Shown: positions 16,915 through 25,632 of the stretch, in pieces | Position numbering within the stretch: the stretch's first letter is position 1 | Layout of the letters: every line of letters starts with the position of its first letter | NCBI GenBank assembly: GCA_027624855.1 | Contig: JAQBTQ010000003.1 | Location: forward strand, 97,899-161,898 | Source of the DNA: Bacteroidota bacterium | Lineage (GTDB): Bacteria > Bacteroidota > Bacteroidia > Flavobacteriales_D > Sanyastnellaceae | DNA: 64,000 nucleotides | Direction of reading: 5' to 3' | Program-made: the position numbers and the translations under genes | The notes under the pieces: generated by a model | The model's input: only the letters and a program-made list of their open reading frames with translations | Database searches by the model: none | Told to the model about the DNA's origin: nothing

Positions 16915-17796
16915 TCACTTTTTTCTCGAAAAGAACTGATTCCTAGACACCACGCTTTCAGCTCTGAATCCTTGGATTTTACTTGGTGATAAAATCGAAT
17001 GATCCGTCAGAAAGATTTTTGCGGATCCAATGATGAGTTCGGTTTCGATGAAGACGGGCAGTCGCTGCTCATCAGCTGTTACAAACACTTGCATCAGATC
17101 TCCAGCTTTGAACACTGTTCCCTCAATGAGTTGGGGTTGGATGATCCAACACTCATAGGATTCATGTGAATCTGGATCAGTCCATGTTTCAATGCCCAAA
17201 AACTGGATGTTGGTTTGGTGGATTTCTCCATCCAATATCAAGTCCATTTTCAACACTTTACCTTCCGAGTAGGTATCCCATGGGATTTGTCGGCACCAAT
17301 GCACAGCAGTCATTACATCCATGACCGTTGTTTTGCTCTCAAATAAAGTCACCTCTCCACTGGATAATTCATCATCATTGCCAATCCACGAAATAGAGAA
17401 GCCCTCATTGAATTGATATGCGCGATCGTAAGCATGGCTCCCTTCGATGCCTTTTCTCGAAAACTGGTGCGGTTGAAAATGTTTGTCTGCGGTGCTAGAG
17501 TAAATGCTGTTGACTGGATAAAACCAATTCCAATGTGATTGCGATGTTCCCCATCCTTCGAAGCTCCACAATGATCTTGGATCGTTGGGATTGAGTAGCG
17601 TAGTGAACGTAGCGTTTCCGACCTCCAAGTAGAGGGGCCCCCATTCGTATGTAATCACAAAATCCAGCCGCTCTCCATTGATGGGGCCATTCGCTGAGGG
17701 CTGAGCTAGTGAGAAGGGGGTTGTCAGCAATAGCAAAGAAAAAACCCCGCTGTGAAGCAGGGTTTTTTTCAAAGCAGATGCAAAGAATGCGTTCAA
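16915..17796 (-). CDS. DUF3108 family secreted protein
   Basis: A 293-residue protein with a signal peptide (HSGVFSLLLLTTPFSLAQ / PS). The mature chain has DUF3108 features: ERLDFVITYEWGPLYLEVGNATF, YPVNSIYSSTADKHFQPHQFSRK, and later LIEGTVFKAGDLMQVFVTADEQRLPVFIETEL. The family is periplasmic or outer-membrane associated and of unknown function. Its ATG overlaps the stop of the DUF1573 gene (ATGA). A strong terminator-like hairpin lies inside its signal-peptide codons. Confidence 0.82.
   Translation of the reverse strand: MNAFFASALKKTLLHSGVFSLLLLTTPFSLAQPSANGPINGERLDFVITYEWGPLYLEVGNATFTTLLNPNDPRSLWSFEGWGTSQSHWNWFYPVNSIYSSTADKHFQPHQFSRKGIEGSHAYDRAYQFNEGFSISWIGNDDELSSGEVTLFESKTTVMDVMTAVHWCRQIPWDTYSEGKVLKMDLILDGEIHQTNIQFLGIETWTDPDSHESYECWIIQPQLIEGTVFKAGDLMQVFVTADEQRLPVFIETELIIGSAKIFLTDHSILSPSKIQGFRAESVVSRNQFFSRKK
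17739..17769 (-). terminator. Terminator-like hairpin inside the DUF3108 signal-peptide codons
   Basis: On the minus strand: A-run, CCCTGC, loop TTCACA, GCGGGG, then six T. The stem is about 12 pairs including one G-U. It lies 24-54 bases beyond the DUF1573 stop codon, exactly where that gene's terminator would be expected, yet within the coding start of DUF3108. It may limit read-through from one gene to the next. Confidence 0.6.
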
Positions 17797-18350
17797 GATC
17801 CTGCTGCGGCTGGGTCAACCTCTACGAATGCCGTGATCGTCAACATTGTTTGCGGTGGATCGGTATTCGCATTGATGGTGACCTTTTTGGTCTGGGCATC
17901 CTTTTTTCCTTTCGAATTGAATTTGACTTCAATTTGACCCTTAGCACCAGGTTGAATAGGCTCTTTGGGGCATTTGGGTACAGTGCATCCGCATGAACCT
18001 TTGCAGTTATCGATGACCAACGGCTCATCACCGGTGTTGGTGAATTCGAACATGTGTGTGACTGATTCAGGCTGGGTGATGGTGCCGAAATCGTATTTGT
18101 ACTCCGCAAATTCAATGGTCGTCGTAGGTCCCGCAGGAGGTGGTGTTTGCGCTTTTGCTAAATCGTCTGTTGGGCTGACAGTCGTACCATCCATACCAGG
18201 GCTGGTGTTGACAGCAATTTCACGTGATACTTCAGCTCCTTCGGCTGAACGAGAAGTAGCGGCAGCCCCCTCTTCTGATCCGTTGGATTCGCAACCGATC
18301 ATCAATAGGCCCAAGGCTGGTGCCAAAAAGAATTTCAAATTCATATGCAT
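17793..18350 (-). CDS. DUF1573-domain lipoprotein
   Basis: A 185-residue lipoprotein: signal FFLAPALGLLMIGC with Cys lipidation site, a Ser/Ala/Pro-rich linker (about 20-75) and a C-terminal DUF1573 beta-sandwich with YKYDFGTITQPESVTHMFEFTNTGDEPLVI, GSCGCTVPKCPKEPI, and GQIEVKFNSKGK. The domain is widespread in Bacteroidota, resembles ASH/MSP domains, and has no known function. ATG 18350 (or 18344) is chosen because the promoter at 18368-18401 lies downstream of the longest possible start at 18398 and because the lipoprotein signal then begins at once. Confidence 0.85.
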   Translation of the reverse strand: MHMNLKFFLAPALGLLMIGCESNGSEEGAAATSRSAEGAEVSREIAVNTSPGMDGTTVSPTDDLAKAQTPPPAGPTTTIEFAEYKYDFGTITQPESVTHMFEFTNTGDEPLVIDNCKGSCGCTVPKCPKEPIQPGAKGQIEVKFNSKGKKDAQTKKVTINANTDPPQTMLTITAFVEVDPAAAGS

Positions 18351-18367
18351 AATGTTGGATTTGAGTG

Positions 18368-18401
18368 CAAAATTAAGAGCTATTGGATTCGAAGTCAAAA
18401 A
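18368..18401 (-). promoter_or_regulatory. Bacteroidota promoter of the DUF1573 gene (TTTTTG-N20-TAATTTTG)
   Basis: On the minus strand TTTTTG (18396-18401) and TAATTTTG (18368-18375) are separated by exactly 20 bases, a near-perfect match to the Bacteroidota housekeeping promoter. The predicted start is near 18361, about 11 bases before ATG 18350. The -33 box lies over the last codons of the S41 protease gene. Confidence 0.8.
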
Positions 18402-20023
18402 GTATCGTGAGCCAAGTTGCTCCGGTCAAATGTGCCATCTTCAAGTACTTCGATGGCTTTTAAAAGTGATTCATTTAAATCTGAGATCACGCGATAGAAA
18501 GTGCTTTGTTCATGAAGGTTCCTGCCAATCATCGCTTTCAAACGCAATGCGATGGCTTCCCCTGAAGCAGCCCAATCGTCAGCATTGAATTCCACTCCTT
18601 CTTCCGACGCGAATGCTTGGAAATCGGTTAACATTTTCTCGGAAACGATGAACTCATCTAAAAATGAATCTTCGGTTGGAAACCTTTTTTCAAGTTTAGC
18701 TCGTGAATCATCAACGAAGGTCAAAGCGAAACGGCTGTCAAGGCCTTTGCGAAGAATGCTGGTGAAGTAGGGTGAGTTATCGGTCGTGTCGAGCGGGACA
18801 AACACATCGGGCACAATTCCGCCCCCTCCATAGACCGTTCGATTTTGAATTCGCGTTTTGTACTGCAAACTATCTGGTAATTGCAAGCTATCAAGACTGA
18901 GCAATTCCCCCGTTTCATAGCGTTCAAATTTCTCCGCACGATAGGCTTCGACCCCTTCGTCATAAGACTTTTGTATGCATCTTCCGGCTGGTGTGTAGTA
19001 CTTCTGGACCGTCAATCGAACAGCGCTTCCATCGGGAAGTTCAACGGGTCGTTGGACTAAGCCTTTGCCAAAACTTCTCCGGCCAATGATGAGCCCTCGG
19101 TCCCAGTCTTGTATGGCGCCAGAAACGATTTCAGATGCTGAGGCACTTCCCTGATCGATGAGTACGACGAGTCGTCCTTCCTCGAATCGCCCTGGAATTC
19201 TTGCATAGGTGTTATCTCTGGGAAAGGAGCGCCCTTCGGTGTAAACGATAAGCTTGTCTTCTGAAAGGAACTCATCGGCCATTTGAATCGCTGTTCGGAG
19301 CATCCCACCGCCGTTGCCTTGCAAGTCGAGCACCAAATCTTGCATGCCTTCGCGCTGAAGTTGGGCAAATGCCTCATACATCTCGCTCATCGTGGATCGG
19401 GAGAAGCGGTTGACTTTGATGTAGCCAATCTCCGGAGTAACCATGAATGCCGCATCGACTGAAAAGATTGGGATTTTATCTCGAATGATTTCAAATTCGA
19501 GCAATTGACGCACTTTGCTTCGCTTGATGCCGACGGTCACCTTGGTCCCTTTGGGTCCTTTGAGGAGTCGTTGGACGTCTTTGTTTGTAACGCCCACTCC
19601 AGCGACGATTTCCCCATCTACAGTGACGATGCGGTCTCCAGCCATGATGCCTAACTTCTCGGATGGTCCTCCTGAGATAGGCGAAACCACCATAATGGTA
19701 TCTCGAAAAATGTTGAATTGTATTCCTACACCTTCGAAGTTTCCATTCAATGGTTCATCGGCTTCTTGCAATTCATCCGCAGGGATATAAACGGAATGGG
19801 GGTCCATTGCCTCCAGCATGCTGACAATAGCTTCCTCAACCAGTGATTCCATATCGGTCTCCTCGACATACAACTGATCCATGTAATAGAGGAGCGTGTT
19901 GAATTTTTGTCCTTGGGTTTCAAAATCAGCACCTAGCTCTTGGCTGGAGATCCAAGGGCTAATGGTCATTGCAATGAAGCAGGTCAGCCCAGTTGCGATC
20001 AATTTTTGCATGTCATTCACCAA
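18395..20023 (-). CDS. S41-family carboxy-terminal processing protease (CtpA/Prc-like)
   Basis: A 542-residue exported protease: signal peptide, helical N-domain with MLEAMDPHSVYIP (about 69-81), PDZ domain (about 90-175: GVGIQF, PSEKLGIMAGDRIVTVDGE) and the S41 catalytic domain. The nucleophilic serine is in GSASASE (292-298) and the general base is Lys320 in FGKGLVQ. A C-terminal helical region of about 150 residues follows. Such proteases trim periplasmic proteins and help envelope maintenance. The start may be the first Met or Met5 (20011). The DUF1573 gene behind it has its own promoter. Confidence 0.92.
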   Translation of the reverse strand: MVNDMQKLIATGLTCFIAMTISPWISSQELGADFETQGQKFNTLLYYMDQLYVEETDMESLVEEAIVSMLEAMDPHSVYIPADELQEADEPLNGNFEGVGIQFNIFRDTIMVVSPISGGPSEKLGIMAGDRIVTVDGEIVAGVGVTNKDVQRLLKGPKGTKVTVGIKRSKVRQLLEFEIIRDKIPIFSVDAAFMVTPEIGYIKVNRFSRSTMSEMYEAFAQLQREGMQDLVLDLQGNGGGMLRTAIQMADEFLSEDKLIVYTEGRSFPRDNTYARIPGRFEEGRLVVLIDQGSASASEIVSGAIQDWDRGLIIGRRSFGKGLVQRPVELPDGSAVRLTVQKYYTPAGRCIQKSYDEGVEAYRAEKFERYETGELLSLDSLQLPDSLQYKTRIQNRTVYGGGGIVPDVFVPLDTTDNSPYFTSILRKGLDSRFALTFVDDSRAKLEKRFPTEDSFLDEFIVSEKMLTDFQAFASEEGVEFNADDWAASGEAIALRLKAMIGRNLHEQSTFYRVISDLNESLLKAIEVLEDGTFDRSNLAHDTF

Positions 20024-20150
20024 TTAACTTCTATCTCGCCCAAAAGGTACCCATTCTTTATCACCTATGTCATGAAAGCCTCCCCAAAATTCTCCAATTC
20101 AAACGGAGAATCGATGTAACTTGCTTGTTCAACTGCAAGTAATTTTTAAG

Positions 20151-21848
20151 ATGCGAATTGGAAAGAGATCCATTGCTTGGATGGGGATGATGTTTTTTGC
20201 GATTTTGAATGCTCAATCTCAAGGTGAGCGGCAAATCGAAATTCCTTTACTTGAACTGGAATCACCTAACGTTGAGCAACTGTGGGCTCGAGCATTTTGG
20301 CATGAGGAACACACCGGTAAGACCCTTCAAGGTGAAATTCTTGAGGCTGATTGGGACTTTTTCGACCATGCGACCCAATCGACTTTACCGAATGGTGATT
20401 CGGTTTGGAAACTTCGCATCCGTGTGCAAGGGGCTCCTGCGCTGTGCGCATATTTCAATGAATTTCATTTACCGATCGGAAGTACGCTTTCATTTGAGTC
20501 TGAAACGGGAAGATTTGAAGTGCCTTACAAAGAAGGTCCATTCGACTTCAGTGAAAACAACGATCATGGCCAATGGGTGAGCGGGGAAATTCCGGGAGAC
20601 GAGTTTATCATGGTTTACGAGCAATCACAAGAGGCTGTTGGGGATGCGCAATTGCATTTGAACGGTATCGGCTTCTTTTTCAGGAACCTTTGGTTGGATG
20701 GAGAATACGACCTGCTTGCTGAAAACAATCGCGGGTCTGACCCCTGTCAAGTCGACGTCATGTGTCCTGAGGGCGAGGGTTGGCTTTGTCAGCGCGATGC
20801 TGTGGTGCGATTGAGAATTTCAATGGGAGGGGGGATTTACCTCTGTTCTGGTGCAATGGTGAACAACACCGCGCAAGATTGTCGGCAGCTATTACTGAGT
20901 TCATTTCATTGCGCAGATGACATGGCGGAAAATGAATGGGCATTGATGAAGGTTCGATTCAACTACGAATACTTTGAATGCGACGGTGCTTCAAGCTTTA
21001 ATTCCCACGTTCGGACAGGGGTGTATTTCTTGACCAGTTCTGATGACGCGGTGGGCAACAACATCAATGGATCAGATTTTTTGTTGCTCGAAGTTGAAGA
21101 CCCCATCTTTGATTCATGGACTCCGTTTTACGCGGGATGGGATGTCACAGGCTTGAGTCCAACAGAGGGAGTGGGTATTCACCATCCTTCGGGAGATCGA
21201 AAGAAAATCTCCACATTTACGACCACTGCTACCAATAGCAGTGTATATCATCCTGGAGCCCATTGGAGGGTTTATTGGCAAGAGACCGAGACAAATCACG
21301 GTGTTACCGAAGGGGGTTCGTCGGGATCTCCCTTATTCGATCAAAATCAGCGAATCGTAGGCACGCTCACTGGTGGGGCATCGTTCTGTGATTCGCCAAA
21401 TGCTCCGGACTACTATGGAAAGATGAGTTATCATTGGGATGGTAACAACCCCATCACCGAGCAGGAGAAGCTTTATAATTTCCTTGATCCGCTCGAGACC
21501 GGTCAAGAAATCTTGGATGGCAGTTATGTGACGGAACTTGAGGTTCCATGTGCAGAGCAATCCATTTGTGGTGTGGTTGATATCGAAGAAGAGTGGTTGG
21601 TGTCAAACGATTGGAAGATTCGACCAAACCCTGCTCAAAGCCATCTTTACATCGATTGGTCTGGTGAGATTCAGGCGGACCAATTGAGGATTTATGATCA
21701 GATGGGTCGTCAAGTTGGTCGGCACAATGTTTTTGGGATGCGGGTCCCGGATGTGGACGTATCTGGTTTGGTTCCAGGTTTTTACTACTTGACGCTTGAG
21801 ACCGAACATGGGGCGACGGCGACCCGGCAATTTATCATTGAAAGATGA
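20151..21848 (+). CDS. Secreted trypsin-fold serine endopeptidase (lysyl/arginyl endopeptidase-like) with T9SS type A tail
   Basis: A 565-residue secreted protease: signal peptide ending AQSQG, propeptide-like region (about 20-185), then a catalytic domain rich in disulfide cysteines. The triad is visible as His in SSFHCADD, Asp in GSDFLLLEVE and Ser in GGSSGSPLF, the pattern of Bacteroidota LysC/ArgC-type endopeptidases. The last 75 residues (WKIRPNPAQSHLYIDW..., LRIYDQMGRQV, LVPGFYYLTLET, FIIER) are a type A sorting signal, so the enzyme is exported by T9SS and released or anchored at the surface. ATG 20151 gives a proper signal peptide. Confidence 0.87.
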   Translation: MRIGKRSIAWMGMMFFAILNAQSQGERQIEIPLLELESPNVEQLWARAFWHEEHTGKTLQGEILEADWDFFDHATQSTLPNGDSVWKLRIRVQGAPALCAYFNEFHLPIGSTLSFESETGRFEVPYKEGPFDFSENNDHGQWVSGEIPGDEFIMVYEQSQEAVGDAQLHLNGIGFFFRNLWLDGEYDLLAENNRGSDPCQVDVMCPEGEGWLCQRDAVVRLRISMGGGIYLCSGAMVNNTAQDCRQLLLSSFHCADDMAENEWALMKVRFNYEYFECDGASSFNSHVRTGVYFLTSSDDAVGNNINGSDFLLLEVEDPIFDSWTPFYAGWDVTGLSPTEGVGIHHPSGDRKKISTFTTTATNSSVYHPGAHWRVYWQETETNHGVTEGGSSGSPLFDQNQRIVGTLTGGASFCDSPNAPDYYGKMSYHWDGNNPITEQEKLYNFLDPLETGQEILDGSYVTELEVPCAEQSICGVVDIEEEWLVSNDWKIRPNPAQSHLYIDWSGEIQADQLRIYDQMGRQVGRHNVFGMRVPDVDVSGLVPGFYYLTLETEHGATATRQFIIER

Positions 21849-21866
21849 TCAGATTGGGTGCGCAAT

Positions 21867-24035
21867 TTAGTTTGCTACCCAGGAGAGTTGCTCCAGTTTT
21901 ACCTTCGTTTTAAAAGCACCGAAAAGCACTGTTACCGCAGTGCCTTGCATCAGAATGACTGTCCCTCGTTCTTTGCCTCCGTTTCGGAGCCGTACCGTTG
22001 ATCCGACCTTTATTCGCTCGGTAAAGTGCTGGGGACGACGCTTTTTGGAGGTGCGAGAAGCCCGGGCTTGCTCTTTTACTTTCTTCGCTTTCTCAGACTC
22101 AAGCCTTTTGGTTTGCTCAACGGCGACGTACTTAAGGATGTCGTCAACCAGTGCTTGATTTTTCTTTCCGGGATCAAATCGCTGGACGAATTGTTGCATT
22201 TTTCGTCCTCGATGTAAAGCCTCGTTTTGTTCCTCTGAAACGGCTTGCTGCGCGTCCAGCCGTTCCTGGATATGTTGTTCCCGCCGCACCAATTCTGCGC
22301 GAAGTTGCTCGAGTTCTAATTCTTTCTTGAGATTGCGATCGGTGGTTCTAGTCAAGGTGTTTTTCTCCTTTTGGAGATCGGAAATGAGTTGATCCAATTT
22401 AACCTTGTTTCGGTCGAGCTTGCTCTTGGCTCGTTCGATTAGTTTTTGTTCGATGCCATTGATTTGGGCAACTTCAAAAGTGAATGAACTTCCGGGAGTC
22501 CCCACATCCAATTTGTACAGTGGAGCAAGCGAGTCTTGGTCAAAGCGCATGCTCCCATTGATGGCATGCGGGAGTTGAGCGGCCCGGGTTTTGATGTTGG
22601 CATAGTGGGTGGTGATGACGGCATAAACGTTCCGTTCATAGAGTTCTTCGAAAAAAACTTCTGCCAGCGCTCCTCCCAATTCAGGGTCCGAACCGGTGCC
22701 AAATTCATCGAGAAGCAACAATGATCGTTTGTCAGCAACCGACAAAAACGACTTCATTCTATTTAACCTATAACTATACGTACTGAGCTGGTTTTCAATA
22801 CTTTGATTATCACCAATATCAGTAAGAATGGCTCCGAAACATCCCATTTCACTGTTTGGGTGTACAGGTACAAGCAAACCACTTTGCAGCATCACCTGCA
22901 ACAAGCCAACTGTTTTCAAAGCGATGGACTTACCGCCGGCATTCGGGCCGGAAATAACCAGCATGCGCTCTTTTGAGTTCAAAGCAATGGTTTGTGGTTC
23001 GGTATGCTTTTGTTGGGCCTTGTTTTGAAGAGAGAGTATAGGGTGGTAGGCCTGAATCAAGTGGAAACTTGAATCTTCCCGTAATCCAGGTAAATCGGCT
23101 TCCATTTCCACGGCTAATTGCGCTTTGGCTCGTAGCCAGTCCAACTCGATCAAAGCCCATTCATAATCGCGCAGCTGAGGTAAGAATTGTCTGGCTTTAC
23201 TTGTGAGTTGTCGAAGAATTCTCAAAATCTCCTTTCGCTCATCATCCTGCATCATTTCCATCTCGAAATTCAACGAAACGGTCGAGGCAGGCTCAATGAA
23301 CGTGATGGTGCCATTTTTGGACTGCCCAAGCACTGTGCCGGTAACCTTGCGCTTGTGGGTGCTTTGAATAGCAAGCACTCTTCTGTTATTTATGAAGCTT
23401 TCCTTGGTATCTGCCAGCCAACCTTTTTCCAGATTTTTCTTGACTTCACGAGAAAAATTACGATTGATGTTCCTTCGCAATTTGATCATTGCCTCCCGAA
23501 TTTGAATCAATTTTGGAGAGGCGTTGCTTTTGACTTGACCCTTGGCATCGAAGACCTCATCAATCAGTTTTGGGAGCTGGGTGTTGGGTTCAATCGAATC
23601 GAGCAATGCGGTTAAACGCGGAATGAATTCGTAATCCATTGAATGAACGGACTTCAGAACTTCATTCATTGTGGAGATTGCCAGCCTCAATCGGGCAAAT
23701 GCGGCTTCATCAAGGACAGAATCTCGAACGGCTAGTCGCTTGTTGTCAGGGCCAATTTCTTCGCATCCAACGGCAGGAAATGGAACTCCTGTTCTTTTGA
23801 TTTCGAGGAATTCCTTGGTAAGATGGAGAAAGTGATGCCAATCCTTTGAATGAGCCAATGGAACCACTTGTTGGGCTCGAGCGATGATGGTCGGATTGTG
23901 GCAATGATTTAGTAGTAACCTTCGCACCAAATCAAATTCCAAATCCTTTACCGTTTGTGAGTCGAAGTGAGGCAAAGACTTATGCGTCGAATTCACCGAG
24001 GACGTAGCATTTGTTGAACCCGTGGACCGTTTCAT
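21867..24035 (-). CDS. MutS2 family DNA/ribosome-associated ATPase lacking the Smr domain
   Basis: A 722-residue MutS2 protein. It has a core helical domain (about 20-310), the ATPase domain with Walker A GPNAGGKS (363-370) and Walker B LLLLDEFGTGSDPELGGAL, a long coiled-coil region (about 540-650) and a C-terminal KOW-like beta module with VGSTVRLRNGGKERGTVI. The C-terminal Smr nuclease domain of Firmicute MutS2 is missing, which is common for Bacteroidota members. Firmicute MutS2 acts on collided ribosomes or suppresses recombination; the role without Smr is unclear. It begins one base inside the miaA stop codon (TAATG), so translation is coupled. Confidence 0.9.
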   Translation of the reverse strand: MKRSTGSTNATSSVNSTHKSLPHFDSQTVKDLEFDLVRRLLLNHCHNPTIIARAQQVVPLAHSKDWHHFLHLTKEFLEIKRTGVPFPAVGCEEIGPDNKRLAVRDSVLDEAAFARLRLAISTMNEVLKSVHSMDYEFIPRLTALLDSIEPNTQLPKLIDEVFDAKGQVKSNASPKLIQIREAMIKLRRNINRNFSREVKKNLEKGWLADTKESFINNRRVLAIQSTHKRKVTGTVLGQSKNGTITFIEPASTVSLNFEMEMMQDDERKEILRILRQLTSKARQFLPQLRDYEWALIELDWLRAKAQLAVEMEADLPGLREDSSFHLIQAYHPILSLQNKAQQKHTEPQTIALNSKERMLVISGPNAGGKSIALKTVGLLQVMLQSGLLVPVHPNSEMGCFGAILTDIGDNQSIENQLSTYSYRLNRMKSFLSVADKRSLLLLDEFGTGSDPELGGALAEVFFEELYERNVYAVITTHYANIKTRAAQLPHAINGSMRFDQDSLAPLYKLDVGTPGSSFTFEVAQINGIEQKLIERAKSKLDRNKVKLDQLISDLQKEKNTLTRTTDRNLKKELELEQLRAELVRREQHIQERLDAQQAVSEEQNEALHRGRKMQQFVQRFDPGKKNQALVDDILKYVAVEQTKRLESEKAKKVKEQARASRTSKKRRPQHFTERIKVGSTVRLRNGGKERGTVILMQGTAVTVLFGAFKTKVKLEQLSWVAN

Positions 24036-25033
24036 TATTCAGAAATTCTCGATTCCTCTGGTAATGTCCACCCCCTTATGACACACTGACGTTCCAACTC
24101 TCTGTGGATGTGATCAACCTGCTCTGCATCGAACCAGTTGATGCCGTTCATTTTTTTAAACCATGTCATTTGTCGCTTAGCGAATTGCCGGGTTCTTAAT
24201 TGGATTTCAGATTGAACCTCTTCCAATGTGCATTCATTGTCAAAGTATCTTCCCCATTCTTTGAACCCTACGGTCTGTAGCGCATTTTCATCTTTCAAGT
24301 GCCAGAGGGATTTCACCTCCTTGAGTAACCCATCTTGGATCATGCTTTCGACCCGCTGATTGATGCGGTCATTGAGCTTTTCACGATCTCGATGCAGCCC
24401 AATAATCCACGTGTCAAAGGGTCGAGAGGCCATCTGATTTGCAAGAAAACTGGAATAGGGATTTTTAGAGGCTAAGCATACCTCGAGGGCCCGGATGACA
24501 CGCTGAGGATTGTTTAAATCGATCACGTCAACAATCTTTGGATCGAGGCTTTGCAATTCTTTTGCCAAGGTGGCCAACCCCTCTTGCTCGAGGCGCTCAT
24601 TCAGTGCGTTTCGAACCCCCAAGTCAGAGGGAATGTCGTCTAGTCCTTCCAAAACGGCTTTGACATACAAACCACTTCCCCCGCACATGATGGCAGTGCG
24701 GTGTCTTTCAAACCAAGCGTTCAACCATTGATTGGCGTCTTGTTCAAATTGTCCGGCACTGTAAAGTGCATTGGGATCTTTACAGGCGATGAAGTGATGA
24801 GTTACGAGTCGAAGCTCCTCATCAGAAGGTTGAGCTGTTCCGATGGCCATATTCCGGTAAACTTGGCGAGAGTCAGCGCTAACGATTTCGCATCCGAGTC
24901 GCTGGGCAAGTTGAATGGCGATTGACGTTTTTCCGACAGCGGTTGGGCCTACAATGACCACTAGAAGGGGGCGTTCGGTTTTGAGGATGGGAGCCCGAAC
25001 AGAGCGGGCAAGCACGTCAGTGTCGGCGGTCAT
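24035..25033 (-). CDS. miaA: tRNA dimethylallyltransferase MiaA
   Basis: A 332-residue enzyme that adds a dimethylallyl group to A37 of tRNAs reading U-starting codons. The P-loop GPTAVGKTS is at 29-37, SADSRQVYRNMAIGTAQP holds the DSRQ motif for substrate binding, and CGGSGLYVKAVLEG, NPQRVIRALEV and the C-terminal TRQFAKRQMTWFKK are all family signatures. An extra N-terminal 20 residues precede the first strand. It overlaps its neighbours by one base on both sides (TAATG), making a tight operon. Confidence 0.95.
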   Translation of the reverse strand: MTADTDVLARSVRAPILKTERPLLVVIVGPTAVGKTSIAIQLAQRLGCEIVSADSRQVYRNMAIGTAQPSDEELRLVTHHFIACKDPNALYSAGQFEQDANQWLNAWFERHRTAIMCGGSGLYVKAVLEGLDDIPSDLGVRNALNERLEQEGLATLAKELQSLDPKIVDVIDLNNPQRVIRALEVCLASKNPYSSFLANQMASRPFDTWIIGLHRDREKLNDRINQRVESMIQDGLLKEVKSLWHLKDENALQTVGFKEWGRYFDNECTLEEVQSEIQLRTRQFAKRQMTWFKKMNGINWFDAEQVDHIHRELERQCVIRGWTLPEESRISE

Positions 25034-25629
25034 TAAAACAATTCGTCGTAATCGTCGATGTTTTCCATTCCCTCCGTATCATCTTCATCTTCATCAGACA
25101 GGTAGGCGTCCAATTCTGGATCTCCTGTTGATTGCCTTCCATTTTTCGAATGACCGTGTTCATCACCTTCATCTCCAAAAATTTCAGCCATGAGCAGCGC
25201 ATCGTCCAGTCCTTCAGGCTGACGGCTGAGGGGGTCAGGACTGGTTCCAAATTCGAGCATCAGTCTTGGATACCCCACTTCATCATTGCCGGGTTCAATG
25301 GATACGGGTTCGAGGTAGAAGCACCACATCCTCAAATAATCATATACATAAAGGCCCCGAGAAGTCGTGTTTGGGAGGATATCGCGAACGCTAGCTGATT
25401 CCATGGAAGGTAAATCTGGCGACATGGCCATCAATGGGAATTCATCTCCTTTATCCCATGATTCATTGCTTTTGTAAAAGGAAGCCATTTCATGAGCGTC
25501 ATTCCAATTGAATGCGTCAAGCATGGCAATATGCAAATGCATCAATGGCGCATCCAATGCGATTTCTAAATCTCGAAAAACATCTTCTTCAACGTCTAAT
25601 ATGACGCGAAGCTTCACAATTTCGTCCAT
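25033..25629 (-). CDS. pRiA4b ORF-3-like / IS1096 passenger-type domain protein
   Basis: A 198-residue protein whose N-terminal 130 residues resemble the plasmid pRiA4b ORF-3 fold: VFRDLEIALDAPLMHLHIAMLDAFNWNDAHEMASFY, VRDILPN, YVYDYLRMWCFYLEPV and YPRLMLEFG. The last 60 residues are very acidic and low in complexity (DEDEDDTEG). The fold is found on mobile elements and as chromosomal genes with unknown function. Here it is locked between ytxJ and miaA with 3-base and 1-base junctions, so it looks like a resident gene and not an insertion. No transposase or terminal repeats are seen. Confidence 0.75.
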   Translation of the reverse strand: MDEIVKLRVILDVEEDVFRDLEIALDAPLMHLHIAMLDAFNWNDAHEMASFYKSNESWDKGDEFPLMAMSPDLPSMESASVRDILPNTTSRGLYVYDYLRMWCFYLEPVSIEPGNDEVGYPRLMLEFGTSPDPLSRQPEGLDDALLMAEIFGDEGDEHGHSKNGRQSTGDPELDAYLSDEDEDDTEGMENIDDYDELF

Positions 25630-25632
25630 GGC

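Noticed and set aside
21867..24035. Truncation of mutS2 because the Smr domain is missing
   Set aside because: The protein ends cleanly after its KOW-like module and Bacteroidota members commonly lack Smr, so this is a normal family length.
25033..25629. Insertion element suggested by the IS1096/pRiA4b-type fold
   Set aside because: No transposase, terminal repeats or target duplication; the gene is locked into an operon by 1-base and 3-base junctions.
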